Origin: Pseudomonas psychrophila HA-4
GTDB lineage: Bacteria > Pseudomonadota > Gammaproteobacteria > Pseudomonadales > Pseudomonadaceae
DNA: 64,000 nucleotides
NCBI RefSeq assembly: GCF_000282975.1
Contig: NZ_ALJC01000075.1
Coordinates: 1-64,000, forward strand
Direction: 5' to 3'
Of the stretch, positions 9,927 through 19,800 are shown piece by piece; positions within the stretch are counted from its first letter, which is position 1; each line of letters begins with the position of its first letter. The notes under the pieces are model-generated. The model saw only the letters and a program-made list of their open reading frames with translations, ran no database searches and had not been told where the DNA came from. The translations under genes and the position numbers were made by a program.

Positions 9927-10999
9927 CGGCGTCTCCGCAGGCGCAGACGTTTGAGCCGAGAGCGCCAGTCGGGGTGTTGTTGCAGAAAATGCCGCTTGCT
10001 GAGCAAGCGTTGCAGTGGATTGTTGGGCCACAGTTCGCGGATCACCAGCAGCACGCTCAGCAGCAGGGCGCCTGCCAAGGGCCAGCTATAAAGTGCGTTC
10101 GCAGGGCGCGCTTGGGTTGGCTGCTGGGCGACAGGTTCGAGCTGATCGAGTGTGTCTTTGATGGCTGACAGTTCCTGTCCATCGCGCGCCCGGAAATACC
10201 GGCCTCCGGTGATTTTAGCGATTTCTTCCATGGCGGGTTCGTCTAGGTCTACGCCCGGATTAATGCTGAACATGCCTTTGGCGCTGCTTTCTTCGGGGGC
10301 GGCGCCCACCCCGATCGGGTAGATCTTGACCCCTTCTTCAGCCGCTAGGCGCGCCGCAGTCAGTGGGTCGACCTGGCCGCCGTTGTTGGCGCCGTCGGTA
10401 ACCAAAATGAGCACTCGGCTTTCTGCCGGACGCTGGCGCAGGCGTTTGAGGGCCAGGCCAATCGCGTCGCCAATGGCGGTGTTTTTACCTGCGATGCCGA
10501 TGCGGGCTTCGTCGAGCCAGGTGCGCACGGTGTGGCGGTCGAAGGTCAGAGGTGCTTGCAGATAAGCCTGACTGCCGAACAGGATAAGACCCACTCGGTC
10601 GCCTTCGCGGTGTTCGAGAAAGTCGCCCAGCAAGTTTTTAACCGAATCTAGCCGGGTGATGTCTTCGTTATTCCAGCGCATGTCGGGGTAGTCCATCGAG
10701 CCCGACACATCCACGGCCACTAATAGGTCACGGCCGCTGGCGGCGATGGGCAACGGCTCGCCGAGCCATTGTGGGCGGGCCGCCGCCGTCAACAGCAGTA
10801 GCCACAGCAGCAGATAGGGCGTTTGCTGACGCACAGAGGGCATGGTCGCCCGTGCCTTGCGTCGTGTCAGTTCTTCCAGATCAGTCAGGAAGCTGACCTT
10901 GAGCGCGGCCTCGCCGCTGTCGGCAGCCGGTAGCACTAGGCGCATCAACCAAGGTAATGGCAGTAAGGCGAAGAGCCATGGCCAGGCAAATTCAAACAT
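9923..10999 (-). CDS. BatA-like VWA domain protein
   Basis: 358 residues from MFEFAWPW. Membrane helices lie at the N-terminus (about 5-25 and 60-77) and near the C-terminus (about 305-325), flanking a von Willebrand A domain. The metal-ion site is intact: DVSGSMD, the Thr of KNTAIGDA and LVTDGANNGG. The start at 10999 overlaps the DUF4381 stop by 8 bases, which supports this start over the in-frame ATG at 11053. It acts in the membrane with MoxR. Confidence 0.9.
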   Translation of the reverse strand: MFEFAWPWLFALLPLPWLMRLVLPAADSGEAALKVSFLTDLEELTRRKARATMPSVRQQTPYLLLWLLLLTAAARPQWLGEPLPIAASGRDLLVAVDVSGSMDYPDMRWNNEDITRLDSVKNLLGDFLEHREGDRVGLILFGSQAYLQAPLTFDRHTVRTWLDEARIGIAGKNTAIGDAIGLALKRLRQRPAESRVLILVTDGANNGGQVDPLTAARLAAEEGVKIYPIGVGAAPEESSAKGMFSINPGVDLDEPAMEEIAKITGGRYFRARDGQELSAIKDTLDQLEPVAQQPTQARPANALYSWPLAGALLLSVLLVIRELWPNNPLQRLLSKRHFLQQHPDWRSRLKRLRLRRRR

Positions 11000-11486
11000 G
11001 TTTGCGAATCCAGGTTTCAACCGCTTGATTGAGCCCGGCAATGGCCTTGTCATCGAGCTTGCATTCGGGTTTGTAGGCGCCTTCCACCAGCACCATCCAG
11101 CGCGTCAAGCCTGCCGCAGGGCAGCGGTTGTCGAGAAACGCCAGCCACTTTCGGCCATTGAGCGTGTGGCTCTGGCTGTAGGGGTAATGACTGCGGCACA
11201 GGCGTTTGAGCAGGCCGTTGAGTTGTTGTAGCCACGCCCCGGCGGGCGCACCATCGTAGGGTTTGTTAAAACGTGCCAGTTCTTCGAGCGCTGCCAGCCG
11301 CACGGGGTCAAGGGGTTGCTCTACTCGCTGGGGTTGGCGTTTGGCAGGTAGGTAGCGGCGCAACCACCACAAAGCCCAAGCCAGTGCGGGAATCAGGATC
11401 AGCAGCAACCACCAGCCCGGCGCCGGTGGCCACAGGCCAATAGCGGGCGGGGGGATCAGCGGTTGCAACTGTTCAAGGTCTTTCAT
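10992..11486 (-). CDS. DUF4381 domain protein
   Basis: 164 residues with one strongly hydrophobic helix (about 24-44, GWWLLLILIPALAWALWW) and a soluble helical C-terminal part. The N-terminal PLIPPPAIGLWPPAPGWW is the usual DUF4381 opening. It is always found between DUF58 and VWA genes in MoxR operons and is presumed a structural member of that complex. Its start overlaps the DUF58 stop by 4 bases. Confidence 0.85.
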   Translation of the reverse strand: MKDLEQLQPLIPPPAIGLWPPAPGWWLLLILIPALAWALWWLRRYLPAKRQPQRVEQPLDPVRLAALEELARFNKPYDGAPAGAWLQQLNGLLKRLCRSHYPYSQSHTLNGRKWLAFLDNRCPAAGLTRWMVLVEGAYKPECKLDDKAIAGLNQAVETWIRKHV

Positions 11487-12427
11487 AGCGGTTTGCCGGG
11501 ACGTTTGGCGTTCAGGTATTCACGCAGTTGCTCGATCATTTCGCTCTGCGTGCTGAGTGGCATCAACAGCACCCGCAGTTTTTGTGCGAGCAACTCCCAG
11601 CGTGCGATGCGCGCTTCTGCCTGCGCGCGGTAGGCTTGACGCAAATCATAGTTGAGCGTGTCGAGTTCCAGTTGCGCGCCACGCTCGGCAAAACGCAGCA
11701 GCCCGGCGGCGGGCAGAGCATGGTCTAGCGGGTCAGACAGCGGCAGCATGATCAAGTCGCAATGGCGCGACAGCAAGCTTAGTTGCTGTTCGGCGGCATC
11801 GGTAAGGGCGCGCTCATCGCAGATCACAATCACTAGGCTGCCGGGGCGTAGCACTTCGCGGGCGCGGATTAGCGCCATGCCCAACGCATCGCGGTCGGAC
11901 TGCACTTCGGTGTGCAACGACTGGTTAACCCGCACCAGGCGGTTAAGCAACTGCAATAGGCTTTGCTTGTTGCGCCGCGGTTTGATTTCGTAATGTTCGT
12001 GGTCGCCGAATACCAAGCCACCGACTCGATCGTTATGGCCCAGCGCGGCCCAACCGATCAGGCTCGCCGCTTGCGCCGCGAGCACTGACTTGAACATCAG
12101 CCCTGAGCCAAAGAACAAGCGACGGCTTTGCTCGGCCAAGATGAAGATCGGCCGCTCACGCTCCTCATGGAACATTTTGGTGTGCGGTTCTTGGGTCCGT
12201 GCGGTCACACGCCAATCGATGGTGCGTACATCGTCGCCGGCCTGATAAACCCGTACCTGATCGAAGTCGACCCCACGCCCACGCAGTTTTGAGTGGTGCA
12301 ACCCCACGAGGGGGCTACGTTGGCCGGGGGAGGAGAACAGTTGCACTTCGCGCACCCGATGCCGCATCTCGATCAGTTCGGCAAGGGTCACGCGAATGCC
12401 GGGTTCGGCGGGCAGAGGGTTGTTCAT
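11483..12427 (-). CDS. DUF58 domain protein of the MoxR operon
   Basis: 314 residues carrying the DUF58 signature (GRGVDFDQVRVYQAGDDVRTIDWRVTARTQEPHTK) followed by a degenerate VWA-like fold. DUF58 proteins are partners of MoxR AAA+ ATPases. Only 2 bases separate it from moxR and it overlaps DUF4381, so all six genes form one tightly packed operon. Confidence 0.9.
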   Translation of the reverse strand: MNNPLPAEPGIRVTLAELIEMRHRVREVQLFSSPGQRSPLVGLHHSKLRGRGVDFDQVRVYQAGDDVRTIDWRVTARTQEPHTKMFHEERERPIFILAEQSRRLFFGSGLMFKSVLAAQAASLIGWAALGHNDRVGGLVFGDHEHYEIKPRRNKQSLLQLLNRLVRVNQSLHTEVQSDRDALGMALIRAREVLRPGSLVIVICDERALTDAAEQQLSLLSRHCDLIMLPLSDPLDHALPAAGLLRFAERGAQLELDTLNYDLRQAYRAQAEARIARWELLAQKLRVLLMPLSTQSEMIEQLREYLNAKRPGKPL

Positions 12428-12429
12428 CG

Positions 12430-13389
12430 TCAGGCAACGGCTACAACATCGAGAATGCGCTGCACCACGCGGTCTTGGTCGATGCCCGCAGCTTCGGCCT
12501 CAAACGACAAGATGATGCGATGTCGCAGTACATCAAACAATACGGCTTGTATGTCTTCGGGGCTGACGAAGTCGCGCCCGGCCAGCCAGGCATGGGCACG
12601 GGCGCAACGGTCCAGCGCAATTGAGCCGCGTGGGCTGGCACCGTAGGCAATCCATTCGGCCATTTCGGGGTCGAATTTTCCGGGCGTACGGGTCGCCATC
12701 ACCAGTTGCACCAGGTATTCCTCAACCGCATCCGCCATGTACAGCCCAAGGATTTCCTTGCGTGCTGCAAAAATAGCCTGTTGGCTGACCCGGCGCTCAG
12801 GCTTGGTTTCACCGTTGAGGGCTTCGCCTCGCGCTTGTTGCAAGATGCGCCGCTCGACGGCCGCGTCCGGGAACCCGATTTTGACGTGCATCAGAAAACG
12901 ATCGAGCTGGGCTTCAGGCAGTGGGTAGGTGCCCTCCTGCTCAATCGGGTTCTGGGTGGCCATGACCAAAAATAAAGGCGACAGGTCGTAGGTGCTGCGT
13001 CCGACGCTGACTTGGCGCTCGGCCATGGCTTCCAGCAGAGCCGATTGCACCTTGGCCGGCGCACGGTTGATCTCATCGGCCAGTACCAGATTGTGGAAAA
13101 TCGGCCCTTGCTGGAACACAAAGCTGCCGGTTTCGGGGCGATAGATTTCGGTGCCGGTGATGTCGGCAGGCAACAGGTCGGGGGTGAACTGAATGCGATG
13201 GAACTGTGCCTCGATACCTTCTGCCAATTCTTTGATGGCTTTGGTCTTGGCCAAGCCGGGGGCGCCTTCGACCAACATATGGCCGTCAGCCAGCAACGCG
13301 ATCAGCAAACGGTCAATGAGCTTTTCTTGACCAAGAATCTGCGTTGAAAGAAAGGTTCGCAGCGCCAGTAGCGCTTCACGATGTTCCAT
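12430..13389 (-). CDS. MoxR family AAA+ ATPase
   Basis: 319 residues from MEHREALLALR, with an AGGA ribosome site just upstream; an in-frame ATG at 13425 is less likely. It shows Walker A GAPGLAKT, Walker B VLADEINRAP, sensor 1 ATQNPIEQEGTYPLPEAQLDRF and a C-terminal lid domain. MoxR ATPases are chaperone-like remodelers that work with the VWA proteins encoded downstream. It is the first gene of the operon running to batD and perhaps sbcDC. Confidence 0.93.
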   Translation of the reverse strand: MEHREALLALRTFLSTQILGQEKLIDRLLIALLADGHMLVEGAPGLAKTKAIKELAEGIEAQFHRIQFTPDLLPADITGTEIYRPETGSFVFQQGPIFHNLVLADEINRAPAKVQSALLEAMAERQVSVGRSTYDLSPLFLVMATQNPIEQEGTYPLPEAQLDRFLMHVKIGFPDAAVERRILQQARGEALNGETKPERRVSQQAIFAARKEILGLYMADAVEEYLVQLVMATRTPGKFDPEMAEWIAYGASPRGSIALDRCARAHAWLAGRDFVSPEDIQAVLFDVLRHRIILSFEAEAAGIDQDRVVQRILDVVAVA

Positions 13390-13523
13390 CGATGACTGTT
13401 CCTGATAAGGACACCGGCGGCGCAAAGGTTACGCCGGGGCTGGGGACGGTACTTTAATCCATTGGAGGTCTATCGGACTAATGGCAGTCGGGCTTTTTAT
13501 AGAAAAACCCTTAAACCGGCAGG

Positions 13524-14384
13524 TTATTGTGCGAAATGCTCTGTCAGCAGCGCCGCGAACGCGTCACGTGCCGTGTGCTGTCCGGTTTCGCTGTGCCAGA
13601 AAAATAGGTTGGGCATGGGCGCAAGCTCCGGGAAGCGGTAGGTCGTGAGCTGGGCACACGCGCCGAAGTGTTGAAGCATTCCTTCAGGTATCAACGCTAA
13701 ACCTGCGCCAGCATTGACACATCCGATGATGCTGCCCCAGTTTGCGTAATCAATACTGTTGACCTCAAGTGCGTGCTCCGCCACCCAGTTTTCCAGTGCT
13801 GCACGGTAAGGACAGCCGGGTGGCCACATAAACACGGTGTGTTGGTGCACATCTGCAAGCTGGGTCAACGGTGCGAGCCTCGGGCTCGCAATCAACACTA
13901 ACTGTTCCTTGTAAAGCATTGTTTTTTCTAGTTTTGCTTGAGTTATTTTGCCTGCGACCATTGCCCCATCAAGGCGGTGGTGCTTGACGTCTTCGAGCAA
14001 TTGTTTTGATTTTCCGGTGACCAACTCTAGGGTGACTTGCGGGTAGCGCTGATGATATTCCGCCAGCAACGGCGGCAAGCGCCCGGTGGCGCAGGATTCG
14101 ATCGCGCCAATCCGCAATTTGCCACTGGGCACGGCGTGGGGCCTAACGGCGCGCTTTGCCTGATCAAGCAGCGCCAGAATCTGCTCGCTGTAGCCCAGAA
14201 ACACCTGCCCAGCAGAGCTGATGCGCAAACCTCGACCCGCACGGGTGAACAGCGCGGTGCCGAGTTCGCTCTCCAGTTGCTTGATCCGGGTGGTGATGTT
14301 CGACGGAACACAATGCAATTGCTCGGCGGCCAGCGCGATGCTGCCGCACTCGGCCACGGCCTTGACCATGCGTAACCTCGCCAT
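13524..14384 (-). CDS. LysR-type transcriptional regulator
   Basis: 286 residues. An N-terminal winged helix-turn-helix (RMVKAVAECGSIALAAEQLHCVPSNITTRIKQLE) is followed by a periplasmic-binding-like effector domain (about 90-286). It is divergent from the EamA exporter gene, and the two coding regions overlap by 17 bases at their starts, so it most likely controls that exporter. No good ribosome site is visible; the start at 14384 gives the normal distance to the HTH. Confidence 0.9.
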   Translation of the reverse strand: MARLRMVKAVAECGSIALAAEQLHCVPSNITTRIKQLESELGTALFTRAGRGLRISSAGQVFLGYSEQILALLDQAKRAVRPHAVPSGKLRIGAIESCATGRLPPLLAEYHQRYPQVTLELVTGKSKQLLEDVKHHRLDGAMVAGKITQAKLEKTMLYKEQLVLIASPRLAPLTQLADVHQHTVFMWPPGCPYRAALENWVAEHALEVNSIDYANWGSIIGCVNAGAGLALIPEGMLQHFGACAQLTTYRFPELAPMPNLFFWHSETGQHTARDAFAALLTEHFAQ

Positions 14385-15225
14385 GGCGGCTGTTGTGTTG
14401 TGTTGGGCCTATTCACCCGTCGGGATCCACATCGGGCTCGAGAGTTATTCGCCAGGCCATCTGGCTTTGCTCAGATTTTTGATAGCTTCTGCTCTTATGG
14501 CATTGATTGCATTGATAAAAGGTATCGGTTTTCCGCGTTTTCGCGATGTGCCGTGGCTGGTGTTGTTGGGCCTGTTCGCCGTGGCGCTGCACCACATGGC
14601 ATTGAACATGGGGCAGCGCTGGGTCAGCCCCGGTGCCTCCAGTGTGCTAGCGCAGACTGCGCCGCTGTTCAGCACGTTTATTGCGGCGGTGTTCCTGAAG
14701 GAGCGGGTCAGTGGCTGGCGCTGGTGGTGGGTGGCTGTGGGTTTGGTCGGTGTGTTGGTGGTGATCTGGGGCGATATCGGTGCAGGAGAGTTCCATCCGC
14801 AGGGCTTGGTGCTGCTGTTGGCAGCGCTGTCTTGGAGCCTCTATTTCGTGTTGCAAAAGCATATTTCCACGCGTTACAGCCCTTTGACCATCGTCTGCTA
14901 CATGGTCTGGTGTGGGACGCTTCTGCTGTGCGTGTATTGGCCGGGGCTCACGGACGAAGTGCTCAAGGCGCCGCTACGAGTGAATGTCGCGGTACTGATC
15001 CTTGGGTTGTTTCCCAGTGCGTTGGCTTATCTGTTGTGGGCCTTTGTACTGAGCCATACGGAGGTCAGCCGCTCGGTGAGCGTGATGTATTTGATTCCTC
15101 CGGTGGCGATGGCCTTAGCGGCAGTGGTGTTGGGCAGTAAGGTCTCTGCAGGCGTGGTCGCGGGTGCTGCGATTGTGTTGGGCAGCGTGATTGCGATGAA
15201 TCGGGAGCGGGTGCTCAGCCGTTAG
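14368..15225 (+). CDS. EamA/DMT-family transporter
   Basis: 285 residues from MRNLAMAAVVLCWAYSPVGI, with about ten hydrophobic helices in two EamA repeats (roughly 1-130 and 140-280). Members export amino acids or metabolites. An in-frame ATG at 14221 lies deep inside the divergent lysR gene and is not used. The start is embedded in the lysR 5-prime end. It converges on the amidohydrolase gene with a 4-base overlap of stops. Substrate unknown. Confidence 0.85.
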   Translation: MRNLAMAAVVLCWAYSPVGIHIGLESYSPGHLALLRFLIASALMALIALIKGIGFPRFRDVPWLVLLGLFAVALHHMALNMGQRWVSPGASSVLAQTAPLFSTFIAAVFLKERVSGWRWWWVAVGLVGVLVVIWGDIGAGEFHPQGLVLLLAALSWSLYFVLQKHISTRYSPLTIVCYMVWCGTLLLCVYWPGLTDEVLKAPLRVNVAVLILGLFPSALAYLLWAFVLSHTEVSRSVSVMYLIPPVAMALAAVVLGSKVSAGVVAGAAIVLGSVIAMNRERVLSR

Positions 15226-15971
15226 GCCAAGCGATACAAATCCCGTGCGTTGTGCCACAGGGCATTTTCTGCCTCGTCTTCACCAAGCGCATCAATAAGT
15301 ATCTTTATGTCATTGTCTTTAAAGGGAATTGGTGCGCGGGTTGAAGGTAAGTCTGTACCAAACATCAGGGCGTACGGGTTGGCGCTGTGGATGTCTTGAA
15401 GGGCCTGCGGCACGGCAAAGTCCACCCGGCCAAAACCACAGGCTTTGATGCGTACGCCGCGCTCGGCTAGGCGCAACACGCTGGGCAGGCCTTCGCGGCT
15501 CAACCCCAGGTGATCAATACTCAGTGCCGGCAAGCGCAGTAAACGGTCGTGTAACGGCGCCAGTTCACGCGAGTCGATATACAACTCCGAATGCCAGCCC
15601 ACGCATTCGAAGACGCGCTTGGCCAACGATTCGAGTTGGTCGAGTTGTTCAGAGCCTCCGCGCTTGAGGTTGAAGCGCAGGGCGCGCACGCCATGCTGAT
15701 TGAGCGCTTCTAGCTCGGCGTCGGTGACGTTGGAAGGTAACTGAGTGACCCCGACAAAACCTGGCCCAAGTCGCTTTAGCGCGGCAATCAGGTAGGTTTG
15801 ATCAAAGCCTTGAAAGGAGCCCGATACCACAGCGCCACCGACGATACCCAAGGGTTGGGTGCGTGCCAAATAGTCATCGACACTGAAAAACTCGGGCACA
15901 TAGCCATTGTTTGGAATCAGCGGATAAGCCGGGTCGATGATGTGGCAGTGGGCATCGAAGCGTGGGCGCAT
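15222..15971 (-). CDS. Amidohydrolase 2 family metal-dependent hydrolase
   Basis: 249 residues of a TIM-barrel hydrolase. The metal site FDAHCHI is at residues 5-11; further ligands are likely in GWHSELYID, SIDHLG and the late FGTDLPSTR aspartate. Such enzymes (2-pyrone-4,6-dicarboxylate lactonase and relatives) open lactones or decarboxylate ring acids. The true substrate is not visible. Its 3-prime end touches that of the EamA gene. Confidence 0.85.
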   Translation of the reverse strand: MRPRFDAHCHIIDPAYPLIPNNGYVPEFFSVDDYLARTQPLGIVGGAVVSGSFQGFDQTYLIAALKRLGPGFVGVTQLPSNVTDAELEALNQHGVRALRFNLKRGGSEQLDQLESLAKRVFECVGWHSELYIDSRELAPLHDRLLRLPALSIDHLGLSREGLPSVLRLAERGVRIKACGFGRVDFAVPQALQDIHSANPYALMFGTDLPSTRAPIPFKDNDIKILIDALGEDEAENALWHNARDLYRLA

Positions 15972-16022
15972 GGTGTTTCTCCCTCTAGGTGTGCAAATCC
16001 CCCGTAGGAGATGGCCGGCGGT

Positions 16023-16382
16023 TTAGCTCAGTTCGTTGATGTACGTGCCGGTGTCCTTGAGGATGTTTTTCAGGGTTTCGTCAACTTCGGCTAAGTCGCT
16101 GCTGTCCAGGGTGTGCAAGATTTCAAGGTGGTCAGCGCCGTTCAATGCGTCGGTATCATCGGCGGCCACTTCAATCAGCAGGCGAGTGGCGCTAAGCGTG
16201 ACCTTGACCCCATCAAGGGTTGAAGGATCTGCATCGCCAAGGGTGATCTCCAGTACGTCTTCGTCCGGGTAACGGCTCATCAGAAACATCTCATCCTGGT
16301 CACTGTGGCAGCACAGCATGGCCATGTTGTCTTCTTCGTCATCGCATGGGTTGGCCATTAGAAGGGCGGTGGTCATTTGCAT
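16023..16382 (-). CDS. Small acidic protein, conserved hypothetical
   Basis: 119 residues if started at the ATG with AGGA nine bases upstream (16382); a start at 16391 is possible but leaves the ribosome site touching the codon. The protein is very acidic, with a DDEED cluster and a Cys-Cys-His near residues 24-26. It has no signal peptide or membrane helix. I do not recognise a family. It stands alone between the amidohydrolase and the gdhB upstream region. Confidence 0.65.
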   Translation of the reverse strand: MQMTTALLMANPCDDEEDNMAMLCCHSDQDEMFLMSRYPDEDVLEITLGDADPSTLDGVKVTLSATRLLIEVAADDTDALNGADHLEILHTLDSSDLAEVDETLKNILKDTGTYINELS

Positions 16383-16391
16383 GAAGGTCAT

Positions 16392-16869
16392 TCCTAGCGC
16401 TTGCTGCGCAACTAAAAAGCCGATTTTGCCAGCCTGCGCAATTTTATGCAGGGTGAATCGTGGTTTCTAAGTAACACCCAACCATGGCGTGTGAGTCATT
16501 TCTGATAATGTCGACTGAAATTAAGACGTTTTTATGAAGTTTTATGACTATCGAGTGCTAGGGTTGTTCTTGAACAGGCCACAAGGTTGCCTCCCCATGA
16601 CCGAATATGTCGCCGCACCGCAAGCAGGCCGGGCGAAACAGTCGTTAAGCTGCGCTGCAGATAGTTATCTCTAAAGGCACAGCCTGTTTATCCGGCAGTC
16701 GTTTTTGCAGATGCCCATCACGGAACATGAATGTGACCCTTGGGTCACAATCAGCTTCACCTCCTTGTCACGCTGTGTTCTTGAAGATTGAGCACAGTGT
16801 TGGCAGCTCCCCACGCGGGAACATCACGCGACGCTTCTCTCAATAACAAGCCCAAGCGGAGTACCACAG
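16392..16869. other. Intergenic region upstream of gdhB
   Basis: 478 bases without a gene. The right part should hold the gdhB promoter; a GCGGAG ribosome site precedes the gdhB ATG. I see no tRNA, riboswitch or clear terminator here, and no promoter clear enough to place. Confidence 0.5.
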
Positions 16870-19800
16870 ATGGCGTTCTTCACCGCAGCCAGCAAAGCCG
16901 ACTTCCAGCATCAACTGCAAGCAGCACTGGCCCAGCACATCAGTGAACAGGCATTGCCACAAGTAGCGCTGTTTGCCGAGCAGTTCTTCGGCATCATTTC
17001 TTTGGATGAACTTACTCAACGTCGCATGTCCGACCTCGCTGGCTGTACGCTGTCGGCCTGGCGCCTGCTTGAACGTTTTGATCCGGCGCAACCTCAAGTG
17101 CGGGTCTATAACCCGGATTACGAGCGTCACGGCTGGCAGTCAACCCACACGGCGGTTGAAGTGCTACATCACGACCTGCCGTTTCTGGTGGACTCGGTAC
17201 GCACTGAGCTTAACCGCCGCGGTTACAGCATTCACACCCTGCAAACCACCGTGTTGAGCGTTCGTCGTGGCGGTAAGGGCGAACTGCTGGAAGTCTTGCC
17301 GAAGGGCACGACCGGTGAAGGTATCTCGCAAGAGTCGCTGATGTACTTGGAGATTGACCGCTGCTCGAACGCCGCTGAATTGAATGTACTGAGCAAGGAA
17401 CTCGAACAAGTCTTGGGTGAAGTGCGTGTCGCGGTCGCTGACTTTGAGCCGATGAAGGCCAAGGTTCAGGAACTGCTGGAAAGTGTCGATAGTTGCCCGT
17501 ATGCCGTCGACGCCGATGAGAAGGCCGAGATCAAGAGCTTTTTGGAGTGGCTGGTGGGCAACCACTTCACGTTCCTCGGCTATGAAGAGTTTGTGGTGCG
17601 TGACGAGGCAGATGGCGGTCATATCGAATATGACCCGCAGTCGTTCCTTGGCCTGACTAAATTGCTGCGCGCCGGGCTGACTGCCGAAGACCTGCGCATC
17701 GAAGATTACGCGGTGAGCTACCTGCGTGAACCGACCCTGCTGTCGTTCGCTAAGGCCGCGCATCCAAGCCGCGTACACCGCCCAGCGTACCCGGACTACG
17801 TGTCGATTCGGCAGATTGACGCCGACGGCAAAGTGATCAAAGAGTGTCGCTTCATGGGCTTGTACACCTCTTCGGTGTACGGCGAGAGCGTGCGGGTTAT
17901 TCCTTATATCCGTCGCAAAGTGGCTGAGATCGAGCGTCGTTCTGGCTTCCAGCCTAAGGCTCACCTAGGCAAAGAGTTGGCGCAGGTCGTTGAAGTGTTG
18001 CCGCGTGATGATTTGTTCCAGACCCCGGTGGATGAGCTTTTCAGCACCGTGATGTCGATTGTGCAGATCCAAGAGCGCAACAAGATCCGCGTGTTCCTGC
18101 GCAAAGACCCGTATGGCCGTTTTTGCTACTGCCTGGCTTACGTACCGCGTGATGTGTACTCGACTGAAGTGCGGCAGAAAATCCAGCAGGTCCTGATGGA
18201 CCGCTTGCAAGCCTCTGACTGCGAGTTCTGGACGTTCTTCTCGGAGTCGGTATTGGCCCGCGTGCAACTGATTTTGCGGGTTGATCCAAAAAACCGGATC
18301 GATATTGATCCGTTGCTGCTGGAAAAAGAAGTGGTTCAAGCCTGCCGCAGTTGGCAGGACGACTATGCCAGCCTAGTGGTTGAAAGCTTCGGCGAAGCCA
18401 ATGGCACCAAAGTGCTGGCCGACTTCCCAAAAGGCTTCCCTGCAGGTTACCGCGAGCGCTTTGCCGCGCACTCGGCCGTGGTCGACATGCAGCATTTGAT
18501 GAGCCTCAGCGAGAAAAACCCGCTGGTAATGAGTTTCTACCAGCCTTTGGGGCAGAGCGCGGGCCAAGAGCTGCATTGCAAGCTCTACCACGCGGATACG
18601 CCATTAGCGCTGTCTGATGTATTGCCGATTCTGGAAAATCTCGGGTTGCGCGTATTGGGCGAGTTCCCGTATCGATTGCGCCATGTTAACGGTCGTGAGT
18701 TCTGGATCCATGACTTCGCCTTTACCGCAGGCGAAGGCTTGAACCTAGACATCCAGCAGCTCAACGACACATTGCAAGATGCGTTTGTGCACATTGTTAA
18801 GGGCGACGCTGAGAATGACGCGTTTAACCGCTTGGTGCTTACCGCTGGCTTGCCGTGGCGCGATGTTGCGTTGCTGCGTGCTTATGCCCGTTATTTGAAG
18901 CAAATCCGTCTGGGCTTCGATCTGGGCTACATCGCCAGCACCCTAAACAACCACACTGACATTGCACGTGAACTGACCCGGCTGTTCAAAACCCGCTTCT
19001 ACTTGGCGCGCAAGCTGACCGCCGATGACCTAGAAGACAAGCAGCAACGTCTGGAGCAGGCGATTCTGACGGCGCTGGACGACGTTCAGGTGCTTAACGA
19101 AGACCGCATCCTGCGTCGTTATCTGGACTTGATCAAAGCCACGCTGCGGACCAACTTCTACCAGCCGGATGCCAATGGCCAGAACCGTTCGTACTTCAGC
19201 TTCAAGTTCAATCCGCACCTCATTCCTGAGTTGCCGAAGCCAGTACCGAAGTTTGAAATTTTCGTGTATTCACCGCGAGTTGAAGGCGTTCACCTGCGTT
19301 TCGGCAACGTTGCGCGCGGAGGGTTGCGCTGGTCGGACCGCGAAGAAGACTTCCGCACCGAAGTGTTGGGCTTGGTAAAAGCGCAACAAGTGAAGAACTC
19401 GGTCATCGTGCCCGTCGGCGCCAAAGGCGGTTTCGTGCCGCGTCGTCTGCCATTGGGCGGCGGGCGCGACGAAATTCAGGCTGAAGCGATTGCCTGCTAT
19501 CGGATCTTTATTTCCGGCCTGCTGGACATCACTGACAACCTCAAAGATGGTGCGCTGGTACCACCGTTGAACGTGGTGCGTCACGACGACGATGACCCGT
19601 ACTTGGTGGTGGCTGCCGACAAAGGCACCGCGACCTTCTCTGACATTGCCAACGGTATTGCGATTGATTACGGCTTCTGGCTGGGCGACGCCTTTGCCTC
19701 CGGCGGCTCGGCCGGTTATGACCATAAAAAAATGGGCATCACCGCCAAAGGCGCTTGGGTCGGCGTACAGCGCCACTTCAGAGAGCGCGGGATCAACGTT

